Of a stretch of 8,999 nucleotides of DNA, positions 1 through 5,998 are shown one piece after another. The DNA lies in contig JASLJB010000368.1 of NCBI GenBank assembly GCA_030152605.1, forward strand, positions 1-8,999, given 5' to 3'. The position numbers and the translations under genes are program-made. The notes under the pieces are model-generated. The model ran no database searches and was not told where the DNA came from. It was given only the letters and a program-made list of their open reading frames with translations. The stretch is from Acinetobacter sp. (GTDB lineage Bacteria > Pseudomonadota > Gammaproteobacteria > Pseudomonadales > Moraxellaceae). Within the stretch, counting starts at the first letter, position 1. The number at the start of each line of letters is the position of its first letter.

Positions 1-1
1 C

Positions 2-1147
2 ACTTTTGATCCTGGTTTTATGGCTACTGCATCATGCGAGTCTAAGATCACTTTCATCGATGGCGACAAAGGTATTCTTTTACACCGTGGCTATCCGATT
101 GACCAGCTTGCAACACAAGCATCTTACTTAGAAACAAGCTATCTCCTGTTAAATGGTGAGCTTCCATCTGCTGAAGAAAAAACAGTATTTGAAAAGAAAG
201 TTCGTCAACATACGATGGTGCACGATCAAGTGAGCCGTTTCTATAATGGTTTCCGTCGTGACGCACATCCTATGGCGATCATGGTCGGTGTTGTTGGTGC
301 GCTTTCAGCGTTCTATCACAACAACTTAGACATCGAAGATGTCAATCATCGTGAAATCACCGCGATCCGTTTGCTTGCGAAGATTCCAACGCTTGCAGCA
401 TGGAGCTACAAATACACCGTGGGTCAACCCTTCGTTTATCCACGCAATGATTTAAGCTACGCTGAAAACTTCTTATACATGATGTTTGCAACCCCAGCAG
501 ATCGTGATTATCAAGTTAATCCAGTACTTGCTAAAGCAATGGATCGTATCTTCACTTTACATGCGGATCACGAACAAAATGCATCTACGTCAACTGTACG
601 TTTAGCGGGTTCTACCGGTGCAAATCCATACGCATGTATCGCTGCAGGTATCTCTGCACTTTGGGGACCTGCTCATGGCGGCGCCAATGAAGCGGTATTG
701 AAAATGCTCGACGAAATCGGTAGCGTTGAAAACGTTGCTGAATTCATGGAAAAAGTGAAACGTAAAGAAGTGAAGCTCATGGGCTTCGGTCACCGCGTTT
801 ATAAAAACTTTGATCCACGTGCGAAAGTCATGAAGCAAACTTGTGACGAAGTTCTTGCTGCACTTGGCATCAACGATCCACAACTTGCGCTTGCAATGGA
901 ACTTGAAAAAATTGCATTGAACGACCCGTACTTCGTTGAACGTAAACTTTATCCAAACGTTGACTTCTACTCAGGCATCATCCTCAAAGCCATCGGTATC
1001 CCAACAGAAATGTTTACCGTGATCTTTGCGCTTGCACGTACTGTAGGTTGGATCAGCCACTGGTTAGAAATGCACAGCGGCCCGTACAAAATCGGTCGTC
1101 CTCGTCAGCTTTATACTGGCGAAGTACAACGTGATATCAAACGTTAA
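2..1147 (+). CDS. gltA: Citrate synthase (type II, hexameric class), 5'-truncated by window start
   Basis: Catalyses condensation of acetyl-CoA and oxaloacetate to citrate, the entry step of the cytoplasmic TCA cycle. The frame is open from base 2 (TFDPGF...) through the Met at 20, so that Met is internal. By comparison with the E. coli enzyme about 40-50 N-terminal residues lie outside the window. Counting from the Met at 20, the three catalytic residues of the family are present: His219 in GPAHGG (codon at 674), His258 in GFGHRVY (codon at 791) and Asp315 in NVDFYSG (codon at 962). These match E. coli His264, His305 and Asp362, apart from a two-residue shorter loop between the two histidines. 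The C-terminus PRQLYTGE...IKR is typical of the family. A strong terminator follows 23 bases after the stop. Nothing suggests a broken gene; the truncation is only the window edge. Confidence 0.97.
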   Translation, partial: TFDPGFMATASCESKITFIDGDKGILLHRGYPIDQLATQASYLETSYLLLNGELPSAEEKTVFEKKVRQHTMVHDQVSRFYNGFRRDAHPMAIMVGVVGALSAFYHNNLDIEDVNHREITAIRLLAKIPTLAAWSYKYTVGQPFVYPRNDLSYAENFLYMMFATPADRDYQVNPVLAKAMDRIFTLHADHEQNASTSTVRLAGSTGANPYACIAAGISALWGPAHGGANEAVLKMLDEIGSVENVAEFMEKVKRKEVKLMGFGHRVYKNFDPRAKVMKQTCDEVLAALGINDPQLALAMELEKIALNDPYFVERKLYPNVDFYSGIILKAIGIPTEMFTVIFALARTVGWISHWLEMHSGPYKIGRPRQLYTGEVQRDIKR

Positions 1148-1169
1148 TCTATCCCTCGATAGATAAACT

Positions 1170-1200
1170 AAAAACCGCCTCGTATTGAGGCGGTTTTTTT
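1170..1200. terminator. Bidirectional intrinsic terminator between gltA and the convergent dehydrogenase gene
   Basis: A perfect 7-bp stem CCGCCTC (1175-1181) / GAGGCGG (1187-1193) with a GTATT loop is followed by seven Ts (1194-1200) for gltA. On the - strand the same stem is followed by five Ts (complement of the As at 1170-1174), which would serve the gene ending at 1231. Confidence 0.93.
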
Positions 1201-1230
1201 GTGCGGAGCGAATTTGATCTGGGCCTAGAC

Positions 1231-2088
1231 TTACGGCTTCACATACTTATTCAACAATGGATAAGTCTTGGCCAGTAATTTGGCATACAGACTCGGTGCA
1301 GCGCGCTTCATCCACCAGAACAATTTAGCATCCGGCTGCGGTAAGGTGTAAAGCTTACCCGCATCCAAGTGATCAAGAGTTTTGATTACCACCTGCTCAC
1401 TGCTCACAAAGGCATGATTCATCAGCAGATCATCGGCCAGTCCTGCATACTGTTTGGGCAGGCGGCCATTTTTCATAATATTGGTCGGCACCAAGGTCGG
1501 ACACAGCACATTGATGCGGATATTGTCCATCGCCAACTCTGCCGCCAAGGTTTCAGACAGTGCCAAGACACTGGATTTGCTCACGTTGTACGCCGACATT
1601 TCTGGTGCAGCGGTGAAGCCTGCCGCAGAGGCGACATTGATGATGGCACCACGGCCTTGTTGCTTGAATTTAGGCACAAAATAATGACAGCCATAAATCA
1701 CGCCCCACAAATTGACCTGCATGCACCATTGCCAATCTTGTAGATGCATTTCGTCAAACTTACCGCCAATCCCCACGCCGGCATTATTGACCAACAGCGT
1801 CACTGGATGCCCCAACAATTGTTCGGCATGCGTACTCAAAGCCTCAACCTCGTGCGCCACTCCGACATCACATTGCACTGCATAGGCACGCTGCGGCCAC
1901 TGTGCCTCAATCAGTTGTCGCGTTTCTTCTGCTGCCGCCAGATTTAGATCTGCACAGATCACATAACCACCGCGCGCAGCCAACTGCAAAGCAAAACTCC
2001 GCCCAATACCACTTCCCGCGCCGGTCACCACGGCATAAGCCTGCTGACTCGGCATATGTTTTTTAGTTTTAGAAAATAAACCCATCAT
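1231..2088 (-). CDS. Short-chain dehydrogenase/reductase (classical SDR)
   Basis: A 285-residue NAD(P)-dependent oxidoreductase with a Rossmann fold, probably cytoplasmic. The cofactor motif TGAGSGIG is at 22-29, Asp47 ends the second strand (favouring NAD(H)), Asp74 is in the CDV motif, NNAG is at 101-104, and the catalytic set is Asn126, Ser154, Tyr167 and Lys171 (YNVSK). The loop usually written PGxxxT is CPTLVPT here. Residues after about 215 are the variable substrate-binding part, and the tail is basic and hydrophobic (KLLAKTYPLLNKYVKP), which might allow membrane association. Start: two ATGs in tandem at 2088 and 2085, with GAGAG about 5-9 bases upstream of the first, so either is possible. 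It follows the hydrolase gene on the same strand with 109 bp between, filled by 15-bp repeats, and no convincing promoter was seen there, so co-transcription is likely. The substrate is unknown; lipid, alcohol or ketone are all open. Confidence 0.92.
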   Translation of the reverse strand: MMGLFSKTKKHMPSQQAYAVVTGAGSGIGRSFALQLAARGGYVICADLNLAAAEETRQLIEAQWPQRAYAVQCDVGVAHEVEALSTHAEQLLGHPVTLLVNNAGVGIGGKFDEMHLQDWQWCMQVNLWGVIYGCHYFVPKFKQQGRGAIINVASAAGFTAAPEMSAYNVSKSSVLALSETLAAELAMDNIRINVLCPTLVPTNIMKNGRLPKQYAGLADDLLMNHAFVSSEQVVIKTLDHLDAGKLYTLPQPDAKLFWWMKRAAPSLYAKLLAKTYPLLNKYVKP

Positions 2089-2095
2089 TCCGCTC

Positions 2096-2200
2096 TCGTT
2101 TTTGTACTCTGATCTTTTACATACAGATCTTTTAGATACTGATCTTTTAAATACTGATTTTTTGCATGCTGGTTTTTTGTATGCTAATTTTTTCGTTTTA
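2096..2200. repeat. Tandem array of about seven degenerate 15-bp repeats
   Basis: Exact 15-base spacing is visible on the + strand. Units start at 2111 (GATCTTTTACATACA), 2126 (GATCTTTTAGATACT), 2141 (GATCTTTTAAATACT), 2156 (GATTTTTTGCATGCT), 2171 (GGTTTTTTGTATGCT) and 2186 (AATTTTTTCGTTTTA), with a more diverged unit at 2096 (TCGTTTTTGTACTCT). The array fills the gap between the hydrolase and SDR genes. The last unit includes the hydrolase stop codon (2198-2200). The three central units carry GATC sites spaced exactly 15 bp apart. Confidence 0.88.
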
Positions 2201-3172
2201 GTGTTTGATTGCTGGGGTAAATTCCTTGGTGAAATATGGCGCTAAAAGACCATTTTCCGGATCTAACAAACGCACTTTGTAATAAGCGAGAAACTCAGAA
2301 GTATCATGATCATTGGGGTGAAAGCTTGGGCGCAAATATTCAAAGATATGTTTCAGACTGCTGCCATACACGCCTTGCTTCAATCCAAACAGTAAGCCCG
2401 CACTACGGCGCATATCCTTCCAATAACTGAGGCTAATCAGATTTCTTGGATGGCGATAGAATGGCACCAGCAACGATGCAATGGAAATCAGCAGCAAGAT
2501 CGTGATCAAGGCTGGGAAAAAACCAGCAATACGCAGCGCATAGTTATTGGATAAATCTTGAAATACATCAAAGGCAATATCTTTATGTTCTGACTCTTCC
2601 AGCATATGCCACATCCAAATCGCACGCTGCTTTTCATCCTGAGTATGAAAAAACACATCCTCATGATTCATCATGTACTCAGCCAGAACCGCAGTAAAAT
2701 GCTCAATCCCCGTCATTAAGGAGAGCTTCATCGCTTGTGGTAAACGATTAAAGCCATAATCAAAGACCAAAGCCGCGAGTGTTCTAAACAACTTGACTGG
2801 TAAATCAGCTTTTAGAAAGGCGTCATTCAACTCCTCATGCAGCTTGGAGTGCAATGCTTCTTGACCAATCAATGCCGTTACCCGCTGCTTCAACAATGGA
2901 TCTTGAATCAAATCACGGTGATAACGCGCAGTATCGATCACCAGATCCTCACCATAGGTCAGAAAGATCGACAATGAGGCAAAGTAAGCACTGGCCAATT
3001 CAGCATTCATATAAAATTGGTGATCAATCTGTTTGGGATCAAAATCAAACTGCATATGCCGGATCGGAATCATCGCGGATTGCTGATCAGGATGAAATTG
3101 AGCACCCCAGTTAAAGTAGTCACTTGAAAAGATTTTTGCGATGCTTTGTTTTATCGGCCGAACAAGTAACAT
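2198..3172 (-). CDS. Predicted metal-dependent hydrolase, COG3687/PF10118 type, with one membrane segment
   Basis: A 324-residue protein resembling the 'predicted metal-dependent hydrolase' family, whose reaction is not established. Visible candidate metal ligands fall on successive helices: Glu75, Glu105-x2-His108-x3-His112 (EALHSKLH), Glu157-His158 and Glu192/Glu195-His196 (EESEHKD). That pattern recalls ferritin-like di-metal four-helix proteins (my inference). A strongly hydrophobic stretch at about 216-238 suggests membrane anchoring. Start: the frame is open to an ATG at 3247, but the ATG at 3172 has a near-perfect ribosome site AAGGGAGGT (+ strand 3179-3187) six bases upstream, and the extra 25 residues have no such support. 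The SDR gene lies downstream on the same strand, which suggests a shared pathway. Divergent from the zincin-like gene at 3458. Confidence 0.85.
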   Translation of the reverse strand: MLLVRPIKQSIAKIFSSDYFNWGAQFHPDQQSAMIPIRHMQFDFDPKQIDHQFYMNAELASAYFASLSIFLTYGEDLVIDTARYHRDLIQDPLLKQRVTALIGQEALHSKLHEELNDAFLKADLPVKLFRTLAALVFDYGFNRLPQAMKLSLMTGIEHFTAVLAEYMMNHEDVFFHTQDEKQRAIWMWHMLEESEHKDIAFDVFQDLSNNYALRIAGFFPALITILLLISIASLLVPFYRHPRNLISLSYWKDMRRSAGLLFGLKQGVYGSSLKHIFEYLRPSFHPNDHDTSEFLAYYKVRLLDPENGLLAPYFTKEFTPAIKH

Positions 3173-3178
3173 TGCGCT

Positions 3179-3187
3179 ACCTCCCTT
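3179..3187 (-). promoter_or_regulatory. Strong ribosome binding site deciding the hydrolase start
   Basis: On the - strand this reads AAGGGAGGT, six bases before the ATG at 3172. It is the strongest Shine-Dalgarno match noted in the window and excludes the more upstream ATG at 3247 as the likely start. Confidence 0.85.
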
Positions 3188-3260
3188 CTCATGCCAAATC
3201 AAAAAAATTTCATTAGCCTGCCCATCGACCGAACGCACTTGAATCAAAGCACTGTATTTA

Positions 3261-3278
3261 AATCCCTTGCTTGGGATT
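3261..3278. promoter_or_regulatory. Inverted repeat upstream of the hydrolase gene (possible operator)
   Basis: AATCCC (3261-3266) and GGGATT (3273-3278) form a perfect 6-bp dyad around TTGCTT, about 90 bases upstream of the hydrolase start in an A/T-rich context. It could be a regulator site. No regulator gene is in the window, and no clear -10/-35 pair for the hydrolase was found nearby. Confidence 0.3.
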
Positions 3279-3328
3279 AAATCAGATTGAAGTCATGCTC
3301 ACGCTTGGGTCACAATATGGCGAATTAA

Positions 3329-3340
3329 TGAATCGATTCA
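3329..3340. promoter_or_regulatory. 12-bp perfect palindrome in the divergent intergenic region
   Basis: TGAATCGATTCA is its own reverse complement. It lies between the two divergent genes and could be a dimeric regulator site. A 12-bp palindrome can also occur by chance, so confidence is low. Confidence 0.25.
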
Positions 3341-3393
3341 GCAAAACTACGCAGCTGCTTGACGATTGCCATTGGCGAAATTTATCGTAGCGA

Positions 3394-3421
3394 GTGACAA
3401 TATCTACCATCTCAACATATT
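3394..3421 (+). promoter_or_regulatory. Candidate promoter of the zincin-like gene
   Basis: GTGACA (3394-3399, 5/6 match to TTGACA), a 16-bp spacer and CATATT (3416-3421, 4/6) would start transcription about 30 bases before the ATG at 3458. The element is overlaid by an 8-bp inverted repeat described separately. A weaker alternative is TTGACG (3359-3364) with TTTATC (3381-3386). Confidence 0.4.
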
Positions 3422-3424
3422 GTC
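3396..3424. promoter_or_regulatory. Inverted repeat GACAATAT-N13-ATATTGTC, operator-like
   Basis: Perfect 8-bp arms (3396-3403 and 3417-3424) with centres 21 bp apart, two helical turns, overlap the candidate promoter of the downstream gene. A further copy of the half-site core ACAATAT is at 3312-3318. The arrangement fits a dimeric repressor site. The identity of any binding protein is unknown. Confidence 0.45.
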
Positions 3425-3457
3425 TAACAGTAGTTGCGTATTTACGCTGGGTAGGAC

Positions 3458-3994
3458 ATGTTTATATCTTTAGGGGACAGGGCTGTGCGCAATGCGATTC
3501 AACAATTGATGATGCGGTTTTGGTGGCTGTGGGTGCGCCTATTTAAACTCGAACAGTTTAAATGTCGTCAACTGACTCGCGGTGAAATTGAACTCTGCCA
3601 AGGGGTATTTGGTGACTTAATCGATTATGCCCAAGCCAGAATCATGAATCATCCGTTTCTGCCTTGGCAACCGAATGGCATATTGATGGCGCCGATGGGC
3701 AGTTTACAGTTAAAGCCCGCGGATTATGTGGCGGACTTCTCAAAAGAAAACATTCATGTTCAAGCGGTATTTATTCATGAGATGGCACATGTATATCAGT
3801 ACCAACAAAATCTCAATGTATTATATAAAGGAGCGCTGCTACAAAGTGCATATTACCTCAGCTTAAAATACTATAACCCCTATCAATATCGCCTAAGCCA
3901 AGCCAAACCTTATTTAAATTACAATATTGAGCAGCAAGGTGACATTGCAAAAGACATTTTTTTAAATAAAATCGAAAATATTATAAAAAAATAA
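3458..3994 (+). CDS. Small HEXXH zincin-like protein, possibly a 'vgr-related' family member
   Basis: A 178-residue protein whose clearest feature is HEMAHVYQYQ: His107, Glu108 and His111 form an HEXXH zinc site, as in zinc metallopeptidases. Glu158 in NIEQQGD, about 47 residues on, could be the third ligand (gluzincin-like, inference). Residues 17-30 are aromatic and hydrophobic (MMRFWWLWVRLF), too short and charged to be a clear signal peptide. It resembles small proteins often labelled 'vgr-related', but no VgrG or Rhs gene is present here. Start: the ATG at 3458 has GGTAGGA almost touching it, whereas GTG at 3485 has AGGGGA (3472-3477) seven bases upstream, so a shorter 169-residue form is quite possible. 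Base composition becomes markedly A/T-rich towards the 3' end. Function unproven; it could be an inactive fold or a protease. Confidence 0.75.
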   Translation: MFISLGDRAVRNAIQQLMMRFWWLWVRLFKLEQFKCRQLTRGEIELCQGVFGDLIDYAQARIMNHPFLPWQPNGILMAPMGSLQLKPADYVADFSKENIHVQAVFIHEMAHVYQYQQNLNVLYKGALLQSAYYLSLKYYNPYQYRLSQAKPYLNYNIEQQGDIAKDIFLNKIENIIKK

Positions 3995-4091
3995 TTTGGT
4001 AAAATATTTTTTAAAAACCTCATAACCAATTTACAACTCAATAAAATATCAATAATATACAAGAAGTTACTTTTTAAAATTTGTTTTAATT

Positions 4092-4117
4092 TTTACCAAG
4101 CGGTAAATTTATTTTTT
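4092..4117 (+). terminator. Weak possible terminator downstream of the zincin-like gene
   Basis: TTTACC (4092-4097) pairs with GGTAAA (4102-4107) around AAGC, followed by TTTATTTTTT. The stem is only six A/T-rich base pairs and lies about 100 bases after the stop codon, so it may be chance. Confidence 0.3.
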
Positions 4118-4212
4118 CCGCAAAGATTGCACCAGCATATATCTGCGAATAAACATGATTCAGTGCTAGCATCTACATCATTTTTGGTTAAAATACAGAA
4201 TATTTCTCATTT

Positions 4213-4243
4213 TTGCATTGCAAAAAAAGTTATATTTTATAAT
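4213..4243 (+). promoter_or_regulatory. Candidate nadE promoter
   Basis: A perfect -10 TATAAT is at 4238-4243. The only upstream partner is TTGCAT (4213-4218) with a long 19-bp spacer. The region is A/T-rich, so chance matches are expected. It would give an untranslated leader of about 120 bases. Confidence 0.4.
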
Positions 4244-4372
4244 CATTTCTTGATTATTTAGCATTTCGCGATTTGGCTGTTGTGTTTTGTAAAGTACTCA
4301 CGGTTGAACAATTACAATCATATAAATCAATTTGTTGGGTACCAAACCTATAAGGAATAGGATTTAATTTAA

Positions 4373-5998
4373 ATGAAAAGTTTTAAAATTGCCCTTGCTC
4401 AATTCTCTCCTCACATCGGCAATATTGAATCGAATGTTCAGAAGATGATTGATCTTGCCCATGATGCTAAAAAACAAAATGCAGATTTAATTGTATTTCC
4501 TGAACTTTCTACAGTGGGTTATCCTGCGGAAGATTTACTGTTACGTCCGAGCCTGACCAAGAGAACGGCACACGCATTTGAGCAATTGAGCCAAGTGAAA
4601 GACATTGTCATGGTCTTTGGCTTTGTCAATCAAAATGAACATGGTCATCGATTCAACGCCGCTGCAGTGATGAAAGACGGTCAAATTTTAGGAATCTACA
4701 ACAAACAAAATTTGCCGAACTACAGTGTCTTTGATGAAAAACGTTATTTCCATGAAGCACATCAACATCTGGTGTTCGAATACCTCGGTCATAAATTTGG
4801 CCTGTTGATTTGCGAAGACCTCTGGTCGATTCAAACAGTACAACAGCTGGCACAACTCGAAGTTGACAGTGTCTTGGTGCTCAACGCATCACCTTACGAA
4901 GTCGGCAAACCGCAACATCGCACCAATGCGATTAAAGCCGTTGCGAAACAGTTCAATATCAATGTGCTGTATACCAACCAAGTCGGCGGTCAAGATGACT
5001 TGATCTTTGATGGCTCTAGCTTTGTGATCAACCGTGATGGTGAATTGGCACTACAAGCCGACAGCTTTAAAGAAGCCTTGTATATCGTAGACTATGATCC
5101 AAAATCAAAAGCCTATAGCTCTACGCATCAACCAGTGGTGTTAGAAACCATGGCTGAGATCTATCAAAGCTTGGTGATGGCCACACGTGACTACGTACAA
5201 CGTTCAGGTTTCCCAAGTGTGATCTTGGGTCTCTCTGGTGGAATCGACTCTGCTCTCACCCTTGCGATCGCCGCAGATGCGATTGGTGCAGACAAAGTTC
5301 AAGCCGTGATGATGCCGTATACCTATACCTCACAGATCAGTGTCGAAGATGCTGCTGAACAAGCTAAAACGATGGGCATCACCTATGGTGTGGCGGAGAT
5401 CCATCCGATCGTCAACAGCTTCATGCAAACGCTGTATCCATTCTTTGGTAATAGCCCTGCGGATGCGACTGAGGAAAACTTACAAGCACGTGCTCGCGGT
5501 ACCTTGTTGATGGGACTCTCGAATAAATTTGGTTCTTTGGTGCTTTCAACAGGCAACAAATCGGAACTCGCCGTCGGCTACTGTACTTTGTATGGCGATA
5601 TGGTGGGTGGATTTGCAGTCCTGAAAGATGTCTATAAAACCATCGTGTTTGAACTTGCCAAATACCGTAATAGTTTAAGTGAAACACCGATTATTCCACC
5701 GCGCGTGATTAGTCGTCCACCTTCAGCTGAGCTTCGTCCTGATCAAACGGATCAAGATGCACTACCGGCTTATGATGTGCTCGATGCGATCTTGTATGCC
5801 TATATCGAGGAAGATCAAAGCCAAGCCGATATTATCGCGAAGGGTTTTGATAAAGCCGTGGTCGAAAAAGTCATCGGCCTCGTAGATCGCAATGAATATA
5901 AACGTCGTCAAGGCGCGATTGGACCACGGATTTCGTCACGTGCATTTAGCCGTGAACGCCGCTATCCCATCGTGAATGGTTGGAAAGCAGGTGCCTAA
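4373..5998 (+). CDS. nadE: Glutamine-dependent NAD+ synthetase
   Basis: Last step of NAD synthesis: deamido-NAD is adenylylated with ATP and amidated with ammonia released from glutamine (EC 6.3.5.1), in the cytoplasm. At 541 residues it has the usual length of the two-domain form. Residues 1 to about 250 are a nitrilase-type glutaminase domain with triad Glu44 (VFPELS), Lys111 (NKQNLP) and Cys147 (LLICEDLW). Residues from about 255 on are the synthetase domain with the PP-loop SGGIDS at 288-293 and later family motifs STGNKSELAVGY and PSAELRPDQTDQD. The start at 4373 opens the nitrilase domain exactly (MKSFKIALAQFSP); GGA is about 10 bases upstream. Its last 23 bases overlap the start of the next gene in another frame, suggesting translational coupling. 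A hairpin with a T run follows 28 bases after the stop. Confidence 0.97.
   Translation: MKSFKIALAQFSPHIGNIESNVQKMIDLAHDAKKQNADLIVFPELSTVGYPAEDLLLRPSLTKRTAHAFEQLSQVKDIVMVFGFVNQNEHGHRFNAAAVMKDGQILGIYNKQNLPNYSVFDEKRYFHEAHQHLVFEYLGHKFGLLICEDLWSIQTVQQLAQLEVDSVLVLNASPYEVGKPQHRTNAIKAVAKQFNINVLYTNQVGGQDDLIFDGSSFVINRDGELALQADSFKEALYIVDYDPKSKAYSSTHQPVVLETMAEIYQSLVMATRDYVQRSGFPSVILGLSGGIDSALTLAIAADAIGADKVQAVMMPYTYTSQISVEDAAEQAKTMGITYGVAEIHPIVNSFMQTLYPFFGNSPADATEENLQARARGTLLMGLSNKFGSLVLSTGNKSELAVGYCTLYGDMVGGFAVLKDVYKTIVFELAKYRNSLSETPIIPPRVISRPPSAELRPDQTDQDALPAYDVLDAILYAYIEEDQSQADIIAKGFDKAVVEKVIGLVDRNEYKRRQGAIGPRISSRAFSRERRYPIVNGWKAGA

Larger units (their letters stand above)
3995..4372. other. A/T-rich intergenic region before nadE, no gene seen
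   Basis: About 380 bases with no supportable reading frame. It is much richer in A/T than the flanking genes and has many runs of A or T. It holds a weak hairpin (4092-4107), a TATAAT element (4238-4243) and the nadE ribosome site. The A/T-richness starts in the last codons of the upstream gene, so the boundary is compositional rather than sharp. Confidence 0.7.

Noticed and set aside
602..883. Open frame on the - strand inside gltA
   Set aside because: It lies wholly opposite a conserved gltA region containing catalytic residues, and its translation (Cys/His/Phe-rich, no domain) looks like an antisense shadow.
1369..1743. Open frame on the + strand opposite the SDR gene
   Set aside because: Fully inside the SDR coding region with all SDR motifs on the other strand; the His-rich translation is non-protein-like.
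2096..2200. CRISPR-like array
   Set aside because: Units are contiguous 15-mers with no unique spacers and no cas genes nearby; this is a simple tandem repeat.
2854..3114. Open frame on the + strand opposite the hydrolase gene
   Set aside because: Antisense to a well-supported gene, with a polar low-information translation and no ribosome site.
4096..4104. CCAAGCGGT resembling a Pasteurellaceae DNA uptake sequence
   Set aside because: A single imperfect match; the host looks like Acinetobacter, which does not use that signal, and the bases are explained by a short hairpin.
5421..5687. Open frame on the - strand inside nadE
   Set aside because: Opposite the conserved synthetase domain of nadE; no independent support.
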